Shown: positions 34,995-45,027 of the stretch, one piece after another
Numbering within the stretch: position 1 is the first letter of the stretch
How the letters are laid out: each line of letters opens with the position of its first letter
Assembly (NCBI GenBank): GCA_022315425.1
Contig: JAIUPT010000020.1
Location: 62,001-126,000, forward strand
Source: Pseudevernia furfuracea
Lineage: Eukaryota > Ascomycota > Lecanoromycetes > Lecanorales > Parmeliaceae
Length of the DNA: 64,000 nucleotides
Reading direction: 5' to 3'
Made by a program: the position numbers and the translations under genes
The notes under the pieces: model-generated
What the model was told of the DNA's origin: nothing
The model's input: the letters and a program-made list of their open reading frames with translations, nothing else
Database searches by the model: none

Positions 34995-35255
34995 GGCAAA
35001 GCAGGCAAAAGCAGGGATCTCTCTCACCTCCTCGAGCCTCAGCTTCAATTTCGGCAGCTGGCTCTCCTTGATCACGAGGGTTTGGTCGTCGAGATCTTCG
35101 ACGATGTAGTCGTGTTTGTCTTGGTCGATTTTGAGGATGATGGCTTTGATGGAGGGGTCGCATTCGACGAGGACGCCTGTCGCGTTGTAGGTGATGGGTA
35201 GATTCAGGGGTAGGGGTAAGGGGTGGATAGGTTACCTTTGACGGCTTTGGGCATG
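34731..35255 (-). CDS. tfb5: TFIIH subunit Tfb5 (TTDA/p8)
   Basis: Three exons, 35255-35237, 35176-35028 and 34778-34731, give 71 aa, the usual Tfb5 length. The sequence MPKAVKGVLVECDPSIKA, followed by IILKIDQ, DYIVEDLDDQTLVI and ESQLPKLKLRLEE, matches Tfb5 throughout. The protein stabilises TFIIH through Tfb2/p52 and is needed for nucleotide excision repair. Intron 2 (34779-35027) is 249 bp, made of simple repeats, and is a multiple of three with no stop in the coding frame. The last exon (ELANTQQMPDDSASD) is less conserved, so the exact acceptor at 34779 is less sure than the first two exons. It is divergent from the PY-motif gene. Confidence 0.92.
34805..34830. repeat. TTTGC pentanucleotide microsatellite
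   Basis: Five TTTGC units lie inside TFB5 intron 2. Confidence 0.85.
34961..34995. repeat. CAGA tetranucleotide microsatellite
   Basis: About nine CAGA units lie inside TFB5 intron 2, next to C-rich and T-rich tracts (34890-34950). Confidence 0.95.
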
Positions 35256-35871
35256 CTGGGTTGAGTGTATGGGTTTATTTTTCGGGCGAGAGGGGGTGGT
35301 TTCGAGAATGCAAGCTTGATGAACCGCCAGTGTGACAGCGCGAGCGAAGGCTTGTTATGGGAATATTCCTTTGGTGTAAATGTTCAAGACTTCTGAGCTA
35401 TCGACAGCTCTTGATGGCACTTTGTCCTCGAGAATCAAAAGCTCTGGTTGAGATGTGATAACGGCGGCGATAACGGTTAAACCCGATTCCCGATTCCCGA
35501 TCCCCGATTCCCGACAGCAAAAAATGCAAGTCTAATGCTCTGCATAATAATTAATAGGAGATGGAATTTGTGCAGGGCTGAGGAATGCGACAGCAGAAAA
35601 GCATGGCAATCCGACGACATCCGGATATCTCGCTCCACATTATTCATGTTTACCCCCCTAAAAGCTTCATCCTCGAGGCACTCTTACGCGTCATGGACCT
35701 CCCTGTCTTCCTATTGAAATTTGTATGAAGTTGTACCCTTCGCACGAATACACTCATTTCATCCAATCTCTTTGTGCTTGCAATCACAGGGCCCACGCGC
35801 ACATTTCCCCCAAAGCGGTTTCCCTCCGTCACGACTTCGAAAATCCTTCCTTTCTTTCTTCCTTTACAGCA
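35256..35871. promoter_or_regulatory. divergent upstream region of tfb5 and the PY-motif gene
   Basis: This 616-bp region separates two divergent starts. It contains a CCCGATT repeat (35482-35513). A CT-rich leader lies just before 35872. Confidence 0.4.
35482..35513. repeat. CCCGATT tandem repeat, four copies
   Basis: Units CCCGATT, CCCGATT, CCCGATC and CCCGATT follow one another in the divergent promoter region; the third has one substitution. Confidence 0.85.
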
Positions 35872-36543
35872 ATGGCAAGCACCAGGCCCATGACTTCAAT
35901 CTTCTCCTTTTCCTCCAATCTCCTCTCCCCCCTCTTCTTCCTCCTAGCAACCCACCCCTGCACCCTGTACGCCCAACCCCAGCAATCACCCACCACCACA
36001 ACCTCCTCAACAGCCATCCCCTCCCTCGTCAACAACCCCGCCAACGGCGACAGCGCCCCCACATTCTTCACCCCAGCCTCCCCCTCCTCCGCCATTCCCT
36101 CCGCCACCGACTCCGCCGGCTACGGCAACCACGACCCCACCACCTCCTCTTCGCACAACGGAATCCTAAACTACTATTTCCTCCTCCTCGCCGTCTTCGT
36201 CATCGCCGTGCTCGTGATCTATTGGTCCCTCGCCCGGCGAAAGCGAAAAGCAGCGGCCCAGTTGAGTAGGATGCAGCAGCGTGTGCTATCGGAAGATGTG
36301 AGGAGTTGGACCCGGCATCGAAGGGCCGGGTATGGATTTGAGGATGAGGAGAGAGGGAGGGCGGGAAGGGAAGAGGGGTTGGACGAGGCCGGGGAGGCGC
36401 CGCCGGCGTATGTGAAGGAGCCGGAACGGGTGCATTTGGAGAGCGGCGAGGGGGTCGAGCTGAGGGGCATGGCGAGGATGAGGGAGACGGCGGGACTGGA
36501 AGGGAAGCCGCCGGATTACGAGGATGGGCTTCCTCCAAGGTGA
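35872..36543 (+). CDS. single-pass membrane protein with two PY motifs
   Basis: A single exon of 223 aa. The ATG at 35872 gives an N-terminal hydrophobic signal (LLSPLFFLLATHPCTLYA), then a Ser/Thr/Pro-rich outer segment of about 70 residues. One membrane helix follows (YYFLLLAVFVIAVLVIYWSLA), closed by the basic RRKRKAAA stop-transfer. The cytosolic tail is charged and holds APPAYV and KPPDYEDG. Two PPxY motifs are the classical ligand for WW domains of Rsp5/Nedd4 ubiquitin ligases, so the protein may be an Rsp5 adaptor or substrate. I do not recognise a named family. Longer frames upstream lack support. Confidence 0.65.
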   Translation: MASTRPMTSIFSFSSNLLSPLFFLLATHPCTLYAQPQQSPTTTTSSTAIPSLVNNPANGDSAPTFFTPASPSSAIPSATDSAGYGNHDPTTSSSHNGILNYYFLLLAVFVIAVLVIYWSLARRKRKAAAQLSRMQQRVLSEDVRSWTRHRRAGYGFEDEERGRAGREEGLDEAGEAPPAYVKEPERVHLESGEGVELRGMARMRETAGLEGKPPDYEDGLPPR

Positions 36544-37017
36544 TGGAGGGTTGCTATTCGAGGAAGGGGACTACTTCGCTGCCAGTGTGTGGCATACCAG
36601 GCGGTATGCCAGGGTCGTGAGGTATGCGGTAATTAGGCGTTTGAGGAATTCTAGCATGATAGCCATTGTTGACCCTGGGACTCTGCATTCTCTTCGATTT
36701 AGCGGTAGAGATTGTATGCCGGAGGGGCGGGAGTGCCGGGTTCAGATTTAGCAAAGGCATCCATCCGCTCTGAGGCTGGCATATACAATGGAAGTCAAAG
36801 AAGACATCAAACGAATGAAGCAAGCAAGCTCCCAACGTTCCTTTCATCGCCGGATTATATACAACATAGCATTGTGAATCCTTTGCCAACAGTAATAGTA
36901 CAATTTCTCATATCCAGATCGAGCCTCTGCCCACTCTGGCCCCCCTGTCTTTCCAAGCCCTTCAGTCCTCCCCGGGCGCGACATGGCTTCCCATCCTCCT
37001 CGGCGATATATCGCCCT
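36544..37017. other. intergenic between convergent genes
   Basis: 3' regions of two convergent genes. No further structure was seen. Confidence 0.5.
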
Positions 37018-37655
37018 CTAATCAAAAGCCTTCCCAATCCCCTCCCCGAGCCCACCCTTGCCGAAATTCCTCCCGAACTCCTTGGCAGCCTCGTCGCCCA
37101 GACCGCCAGAGACCTGGTTAAGCTCATCGTTGGACACGACGGGGTTCTTCTTCAGACGGTCCTTCCTACAAAAATCATACCGCACAGCAGCACAACGTCA
37201 GCCGTCCAATCCCCGTCTCCAACCGCAACCTCACGCCCCTCTGAATCCCCCATCTCCGAACCCGGATGGAGAAAAAAGGTAAAAAAGAGAGGGAAGGGGG
37301 GGGGGGGAAAAGGAAAAAGGGGGGGAGGGGGGGGTGGGACGAACAAGAACCCCTCCGCCGCCGTCTCTCCGCTCTGCTCCAACAACTTCTCCTCCGCCTT
37401 GGCCTCCGCTTTGAAATACTTCTCCATCACAAACTTGACCACGTCGTCCGCCGCGCCGGACATGTAGACGGCGCCCGCCACGGCCGCGAGCACGGTGAGC
37501 ACGACGGCCGCGATGAGCGGGGCGCTCAGCCCGCCCGCGCCGCCATCCGAGGGGGAGGGGGAGGCGGCCATGTTGGCGACGTGGGTGGGGTTGGGGGATT
37601 GCGGGGAGGATTGCGGGTTGTTGGTGACGATGATGTTTTTGGAGGTGGTGGTCAT
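37018..37655 (-). CDS. small single-pass membrane protein, hypothetical
   Basis: Two exons, 37655-37351 and 37165-37018, give 150 aa. The 185-bp intron carries the long C/T-rich tract that unspliced would read as a Pro/Phe-rich tail. Residues 1-43 are Ser/Pro/Asn-rich. A membrane helix at about 44-66 (LIAAVVLTVLAAVAGAVYM) precedes a charged helix (VMEKYFKAEAKAEEKLLEQ). The spliced C-terminus is Gly/Lys-rich (GGLGDEAAKEFGRNFGKGG). The layout, with one helix and a long alpha-helical coil, resembles uncharacterised ascomycete proteins. I do not recognise a function. ATG 37571 (MAASPS) is a possible later start. Confidence 0.6.
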
Positions 37656-40600
37656 GGGATGGATGAATAGGGAGAGGGAATTGAGGGTTAAGTAATTGTG
37701 GGTATGTGTCGAGCGCTTCGGTTGTTATAGGTATGCAAGAGGAGGATAAGGGGGTGAAAACCTGATGGTGATGGTGTCGTGTGCTCTCAAACCGGTTTGC
37801 GACGCGCGCGCGCGCCGAGGCTCGGAAAAAACTGACGTCGAAAGCTTGGCGGATGTCTTTATCGAGGCTCTTATCTTAGCGTCTTGGCATATATGACCCC
37901 TCTTGCCTTATGCTTGTAAAAGCCTCCTTTTAATTGCTTTGCTCGTCTTCTCATTATTCAATGTATGGCAACATGTCGGCCTCACTTCCATTCTTTCCAT
38001 CGATATCGTTTTATTGCAACGTCTTAAGCCTCTAGCTAAACTCAGATCTACCTTTCATGCATCATGTCAACTGTAAGCAGTGCTCGTCGATTCAGCCGTT
38101 CTTCCCTCAGCTCTGGGCTTCTTCGTTCCCATTGGGGCTGCCTTGGATATATCTTCAAAAGGCTGCAAGTTCATCCCCAGCACAAGAAATGTGACAAAGG
38201 GTATACAAAATTACAAACCGTGTCAGAAAGTCCAGTAAGTCAGGCTGGCAGAGCTCGGCGCAGATGGTCTGCGGATACAAGCCGACCTAGAACCTGGGGC
38301 ATGCGATGCGTACAGCGTCAAAGCACGCCCGCCGCCTCGTTGTTCCTGCAGGCGACCAATCCTAGAATGCGCCTTCCCTACTGCGGAATTTCCAGCACAG
38401 GCCATCGACGCAATTACATGAAATAAATTACACCCTGATATCAAGCAGTAAGTTGATCGAATCAACGCTCGACCTTAATTCTACGCTCAAATAGGTGGTA
38501 GAGGGTAGGATGGTAAGCATTTAGGAAACTCAAGTCATCCAGATCTGTGTGGCTATGGAGGAAGTGGCACGTTCCGCGAAAATCTCGCTGTACATGGACT
38601 GACAGTCAAACACTAAGACCTTGATCAAGAATTCACCCTCCATAGAAATCTGCTGTACATGGACTGACAGTCAATTGCTTTCGCGAGAAACACTAAGACC
38701 GTGATCAAGAATTGACCCTCGATAGAAATCCACTGTCCAGGACATGGTACTTGTTGACATTGGAGACTGCGGCTTCTCTCGGCACACACAACACACCCTC
38801 CGACTCAATTCCGACTAATTTTGCCTCTCTAGCTGTGATTATAGACCGGCCCCACGAAGGTAACGGCCCCCGCATAAGCCACAAGCCTCGCATGTCGCAT
38901 CTCTACTCCTGTACTATGTACATAATACCGGACATGGCCGAAAGGCCGAGTGGCGACTGCACTCATAGTCATTTATGGCTGAGGCACGACCCTCCGATGT
39001 AGGAATCACAGACACACACACTCCTTTTCGCCATTTTTTCCCCTTTCGAGACTATCTGAAAATGAAAATGTATGACACCGAGTATCTGTGACATGAAAGT
39101 TTTGAACTCTTAATTCGTTAATGATTGTTCGTTCTGTTCGCATTATGTTCAACGCGTCTCCGGACGAATCGTCTTCTGGGTCGTCTCCAGAGTCTGTTGA
39201 CTATCGAGCATTATACGTTTTCGAGAGTACCATGTGTACCGCTCTCTTAATTGATGTACAAGAATCAAGCTCACCGTCTTCCTCATTACGTTTTGCGAAA
39301 GTCTTGAAAGGGACGCTGCGAGTAAGACGGCACAGTTCCCAAGGCAACGGTCGCAAGAGTCTAGACTCTTAATACAACTTGCTAGCCAGATACCAAATAA
39401 ACGGTATATTTCGGCCTTACATCCTCTTTGTGGCGTATTCTACCCCATCTCCCCGCCCCCTCTCCCCCTTCCCGAATCGTCCCGAGCACGATTATCTCGG
39501 TAAAGATGTTCAGAGCCCTCCAACCCTTCCCTCTATTATTCTTACTTAGGGTCCACCTCTTCGGTCTGTTCTCTTTACTAGGTCCTAGCTCCCGATCATT
39601 ACTGGTAGGGAAAACATCCATCAAACCTCAACATCCCGTCCTCCTTTATGGCTGCTTTCACCAAACGAAGTTACACTCACACCTAGGCGTTCGTATCGTC
39701 GAGACCAGCCGTAGCTACTCCAATTCAAAGAGGCTACAACCCTCAGCATCAACCCGTCTTCATTGTTCACCGATGCTACCTCGCTAATCTTCACCGATCG
39801 AAGAACGCTGGCTTGTGTGTGCATGTGCGTGTGTTAGATTCCAGCCTTGGAGTTCTGGATAGCATATTTTCGTCTAGATTTCAGCAGGATTGTCACTAAT
39901 CCGCTTTTCTTTTCTCTGCATGCTACTTGCGCCGATAGCTGCAGGAACTGTAGGCTCCACATCAATTTATCCGATTTCATCTGATTTCACAGAACTGTCG
40001 CCCTGTGACCACGAAAGCTTTCAACTACTTGGCGGATTTGCATCCTCTGAGGTTTGTCTTTCACCAAAGATGGGGCGCAGCGTTTGCACGGTTGGAACGA
40101 AAGTCAGCCTACCCATCGTTCCGCTGCATCACATCGTCTACGAATCCTACAAATGCTGACGTCTTGTGCAAATTTCCTGCCTTGTGCAACGTTAGATAGC
40201 TACGGCCATCAGTTACAGCTGCAGCTGGTGTTTTCGGTTCTCGTCTATTTTAGGAATAGCTTTTCGTTAACGAGTCCGCACTGGTGCGCAAGTCCCGGGT
40301 GCAGGTCCAGCTCTACGCGGAGAAAAATTTCGTTCTACTAAAACATATATAGAGACATTATCTCAATAAGGCTGAGCGATCTCTCGGTCTGGATCGGCTG
40401 GATCGATTACTCTTCATTTGCAGCCCGAGAGCGTGAGCAAACGGGAGACTCCTGTGGCCTCGACCAGATCATTAGCCCTTATTGCTATGTCTTCATCGTC
40501 GCTGCGTGGCACCCTCCTCAAAATACGAGATACTATGCAAATCCCAGACATCGGCGACCATACGTGAGTGCCGCTCAATGCTGTGCCGTGCCTCTTTTGT

Positions 40601-41221
40601 TGAAACAAATCAGCATACCAACTGATTGGAGAGCGTCCAAAGTCTCTCGCTTACTACCAAGCTCGGAAGAACGCCCCATCGTTCTTTCTCTTCTGCCTAG
40701 CGAAAGAGTTGACGTGTATCCCGTCGAATGGCACATTTCACGTAAAATTTCTTGGTCGTGGGGCTGAACCTGCCAAAAGGGGTAGGAATCGAACCTATGC
40801 CATTTTTAATTAATAGCAACCGCAGACACAGAGAGGAATAGCCGTCTCACCCTGTATTTTATGCCGTGCCAGCCGATCGGGTAGACAACGCCTAGCCTTC
40901 ATATAGCTTGTATCTCGAGCGAAGTTGTCCGAACGGCATGGCTACGGCCTCTGGACCTCAAAATGCCTCAGATGGGTGGCTTGCCAAGCTTCCTTTGGAC
41001 GTAAGGTCTGAAGGTAACGTTCGGACTCCAAAGAGCATCACAATACATAAATCTCTCATCGTATTCTCTCTTATATTTCTTTCTGCAATGTTGGCAAGAC
41101 TCTTCTTCCTTACTTGATCGGATTTTCACACCTCAGCTGCAAGTCTACCTGTCCACATCATAACCCACTCCTCCAAAGCTCGTGTAATTTGAGCTCGATC
41201 CCGCTTTCAATGCATACAGAC
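37656..41221. other. gene-poor, 3.6 kb
   Basis: No gene recognised with confidence. It contains a GC dinucleotide run near 37803-37816, a duplicated segment at 38587-38730, a 35-codon minus-strand ORF at 38067-38174 and a degenerate tRNA-like segment near 40775-40858. Short frames at 39121-39372 and 39890-40159 look weakly protein-like, but nothing confirms them. Confidence 0.45.
38587..38730. repeat. tandem duplication, about 64 and 79 bp, with an insertion in copy 2
   Basis: Copy 1 (38587-38650) and copy 2 (38652-38730) share GCTGTACATGGACTGACAGT, the block around CACTAAGACC, and TGATCAAGAATT through ATAGAAATC. Copy 2 has about 15 extra bases (TTGCTTTCGCGAGAA) after the shared CAGTCAA. A few substitutions separate them. 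Confidence 0.85.
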
Positions 41222-42618
41222 ATGATGTCGAAGGTAGCCCTTCTAGGGCTAGTTGCTCTACCGACCGCATTCGCCTTTCCCTGGATGGGAGATATCCTGA
41301 ACTCGGATGGTAGCCTCCCTAACGCGGAGGCCGAGCTCGAGAAGAGGCAGGGAACCACCATGGCGGGCTGCCCGTATAATCCGGATCATGTACCCGCCGC
41401 GCCGGCCACTTCCGATTTTCCCTACTTAGGAGCCGTCAACGGCCTACCGGCCACTCATCCAGTGGGAAACATCGAAGTACCCACCGATGGCGACCCATAT
41501 CATAATTTTATGCCACCTGGTAAAAATGACATCCGTGGACCATGCCCGGGCTTAAACACCGCCGCCAACCATAATGTACTGTCCACAATGTCGAACATCT
41601 TGTGTTAAACCTCACTGACGAAGTCGATAGTTCATCAGCCACGATGGGATCACCAACCTGGCGGAGCTGCTCGACGCTCAACAGAACATCTGGAATGTTG
41701 GCTACGATCTTGCAATGGCGTTGGCAGTCATTGGCATAGGTTTAACGGGCGATCCCGTCACCACGAAGATGTCCATCGGCTGCGATGCCACTAACCGTAC
41801 CTCTGCCGTGGGGTCTGCACTCGGAGAGGAACTTGGCATTGACGCGCACAATGTAAGCCATATCCTTCCTTCTCCTACCCATTCAATGCCCTAACGTCCC
41901 CACGCAGAAATTCGAGGCCGACACCTCCCTCTCGCGCAGCGACTTCTTCCTAAAGGAGCCCAACGACTTCACCTTCAACGGAACTCTCTTCGAAATGATG
42001 TACAAAACCGTCAATGGCAATTTCAGCCTTCCACAAATCGTCGACTTCATGGGAATGCGATACAAGCAATCGACGGCGGAAAACCCGAATTTCTACTTCG
42101 GCCCGAAAGTCGTCCTCCTCTACGGCGCCGCCAGCTTCCTCTTCCGGCTGTTCCCCAACTTCACCGGCAACACCGGCCCCCCCGTCCTGCATTTCATAGG
42201 CGGCTTCTTCGGCACCCAGCAGAGCGGCAGCACTTTCGTCTTCGACGAAGGCGAGCAGATCCTCGACGACTGGCACAACCGCCTCACTCCTCTGACACTC
42301 GCAGACGTCGCGGACGACTTCGTCACCATGTACAGCATGAACCCCGTGCTCCTGGGCGGCAATGCCGGCCAAGTGAACGACTTCGATGCGCTCGGCGCGA
42401 GCGGCACGGGCGTCGTGGGGGTCGAGAACAATCAGCTCAGTCTGAACCCCAACGATTTCATCTGTCTGCTGTATCAGATCGCGACGGAGGATGTGCCGAG
42501 CAGCCTGCAAACGAAGCTGGGCCCGCTGGCGGCGAGCGTGGCGGCCTTTGCGGCCACGAATCTCAATCCGTTGTCGATCTTTACGAATGCCGGTTGTACT
42601 CTGCTGTCGACTGAGTGA
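41222..42618 (+). CDS. secreted heme-thiolate peroxygenase (chloroperoxidase/UPO family)
   Basis: Three exons, 41222-41575, 41631-41852 and 41908-42618, give 428 aa. A signal peptide (VALLGLVALPTAFAF) is followed by a possible Kex2-type site (LEKR). The heme-thiolate motif PCPGLNTAANHN has Cys108 as the axial ligand and continues after splicing into FISHDGIT. The next motif, at the start of exon 3, reads KFEADTSLSRSDFF: E195 and S199 fit the metal-binding pair, but the position usually His (chloroperoxidase) or Gly (UPO) is Ala196. Such enzymes use hydrogen peroxide to oxygenate or halogenate organic compounds outside the cell. The length fits the long UPO branch. Starts at 41210 and 41225 are alternatives. 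Confidence 0.9.
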
Positions 42619-43146
42619 TGATTCGGGCTCACAACGCAGTGTCATAGTGCCGGAATCGTTTGGTTTTTGGCAGATGCGATACGTCTTTGCAGTGGGAGTG
42701 TTGCCTGTATCCAATTTCCATGACGCTTCAGTACCCTCTTCAGAATTCCTTATTTGTCTCCATGATTCAACGACACTATGCACATGCAATGTACACACTC
42801 ATTTGGCTTGTTCGACTTCGAAAAACACATCCGCACAAATGCGCTGGCGACTCGGCGAGAGCTAGTCGTAGATAGACTCAGGATTTGACTCTGTCTGCAC
42901 CAAAAGAAAAAAAGAAAAAGTGCCACTTAGAGTGTGTCTTGAATCCTGCGTCAACGTAGAAGTCCCGCACGCACTGACCGAATTCTGCGCCTCACTTTTT
43001 CCCGCACACGCAAGGTCATATACCTGATCGGTAGCGCCCGCGGGGAGACTGAATTGAACTCGAGGGGCCCACACGCCTAATGAACATGGGGGTCCACGGA
43101 GTATACACGTAGGAGCCGCCTTCTTTCCATCAAAATCTCACAAACG
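42619..43146. other. intergenic
   Basis: This 528-bp stretch lies downstream of the peroxygenase. Nothing was recognised. Confidence 0.5.
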
Positions 43147-44203
43147 ATGGGTGCTAAACCTCCTTCATCGAAGGACACGCCTTCCTCACGTTGGAAATGG
43201 AAGACAACGATATCGAATCCACCGAAGCCACTCTTTATCGCGGCTTTCACATACCAGACTTTTACGGACATGGATTTGCCATTCAATGTCCTCTGCAGCC
43301 GCAAAAGCTCGAACTTGCGCCCCTCGGAACCAGGAACAAAAACACCGGATTCGTCATCCAGCGCCGGAAAATGGAAGAGGAAATGAACTCTCTTGTTCCG
43401 ACAGTCCCTTGGGGGACCAACTCGACCGCGACGTCCTCTGGAAGTGGGAACGGTTTCAAACCCGTCCAAAATTTGACCCCCCAGGTGCGGGAATCGATGT
43501 GGAACGTGCGAGAAAGAGCCAGGGACACGGAGGCTCTGGAGCGGCAAATGGAGGAGCGAGTTCGAGAGGAGCATATCGACGGTGGACGTGTACGCGTCCG
43601 AGCTTGAATTCCGTGAAGCCGGGCAGAGGACGGTCGGGCGACGAGAGAGACGGCTGTCAATGAAGGAAAGGCAGGTGGAGCGGTCGGAAAACCGAAGCGC
43701 AAACGACTGCTTTTTTTTCAAGCGCGTGTGGTGTGCTGCAAAGACGAGGTCACGAGCCCCCAATCGAAAAGTGTCGGAACTCGGGATGAAGCTCGAGGGC
43801 GGTAGTTCCTCGAGGGTTCTGCCCATGGCGGCGATGAACCGCTCGTTTGCCGGTACAGAGAGATGCATCTGCCATCGCTTGGCCGGGGGCCTGCACACTC
43901 CCCGGGTTATTCTGAAATCTACTCCGAAAAAGAGACTTCGCTGGCCAAACGGCCTCGGAGACGATACTGAGAATGACGGCGGTGGCATCGTTGGACGAGA
44001 TGCGATCGGACCCGTAGAGCCCTTCTCCTCCAGCCGAGGCTGTGGATCTGGGAAGATTTCCAATTCGCCGGCTCCGTGAGGACCTCGTGTGGCGTTTGGA
44101 CGCCTGGGGGGAAAGCCGGGTGACTACGTGGCTGGGAAACTCCTCACCCGCCGGCCGAGGCCAGTGGAATCCACATCCCATCCGGCCCCATCGGTCGTGC
44201 TGA
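43147..44203 (+). other. protein-coding-like stretch, strand and frame unresolved
   Basis: Several frames on both strands are open over long distances, which suggests coding selection or high GC rather than one clear gene. On the plus strand, frame from 43191 reads naturally (VRESMWNVRERARDTEALE) with helical, charged composition. A second frame around 43582 continues with LEFREAGQRTVGRRERR, and a third near 44060-44200 reads LREDLVWRLDAWGESR. A splice at about 43576-43626 would give a different plausible ending at 43805. The minus-strand frame at 43077-44063 (328 aa) is Ser/Arg/Pro-rich and looks like a shadow. It could be a spliced gene or a decayed one carrying frameshifts. Confidence 0.3.
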
Positions 44204-45027
44204 CGTCTGATGAGTAAGGTTTGGACATGGTACTTGAGGCGCTCGATCTGGGAGATGGATTGAAAGCTTCTGTAGACTATTGTCCGATAGGTCCGTTTGT
44301 ACGACGGTGAAGAATTCATATAGCCGAAGTTGTACAGGGTCTTCCGAGGAAGTTCTTTACGGATAAGCCGCGGACAGAGGGTAGGCTTGTTCGATCTAGT
44401 GCACCAGCGATGGTTTCGATGACATTCGACGGGCAACATGGAGAGCGAGGAAGGCATACTGGAATTGCCGTCTTGGGCTTGTGAGGTGCAATTTATCCGG
44501 GCAAGCTTCTTCGGAGACTCGGAAGCAAAAAAGGACTTTGTGAAGGATACCAGGGAGCAAGATGCTGTTTGGTGAGGTCTCGAACACACAATGGTATCAC
44601 AATGGTTCGCAATGAGTGAAGCCTGGTGTTGGCTGTTGCTCGGCTGTCACTCAGTCACTACTCTTGAGAACATTCAAGAAGCATGGATAGGTTGGGACCC
44701 AGCTTCTCTACAACGATAGATTACGTGTTTCAGAATAGGAGGTGGTTGAGATGAGATGACTGGAGGCCTACTTTAGCTTTGACGAAAGCCATCTGATTAA
44801 AATCGCTCGCAGTTCTTTTATCCACTTAAAAAGAAGATTCACAAACGCATCGTTCTAACCCATAGCCACACCTTGTAACGTAGTACCAGAACTGGTTTTC
44901 GATGGTACCAAGGTCCAAATACCCTATGTTAGGAGACCTTGAGGGTGATGCAGGACTGTGACCCATAAAGCACACATGTTTCGTAGCTCGTTAAACTAAC
45001 AGAGGCATCGCAGTAATTGATAAAAAC
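44204..45027. other. intergenic or unresolved
   Basis: A minus-strand frame covers 43750-44589 but is Arg/Ser-rich and resembles no protein. I make no call for 44590-45027. Confidence 0.35.

Noticed and set aside
37152..37655. 167-aa unspliced frame with a Pro/Phe-rich end
   Set aside because: The Pro/Phe part translates intron low-complexity sequence; splicing joins a protein-like C-terminus.
40775..40858. Degenerate tRNA-like segment on the minus strand
   Set aside because: A T-arm-like GGTTCGATTCC is present, but no acceptor stem or clean anticodon arm can be formed, so I do not call a tRNA.
43077..44063. 328-aa open frame on the minus strand
   Set aside because: Its Ser/Arg/Pro-rich composition and lack of any recognisable motif make it look like a shadow of coding on the plus strand.
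43750..44589. 279-aa open frame on the minus strand
   Set aside because: Arg- and Ser-rich, no domain, and overlaps frames with more natural composition on the plus strand.
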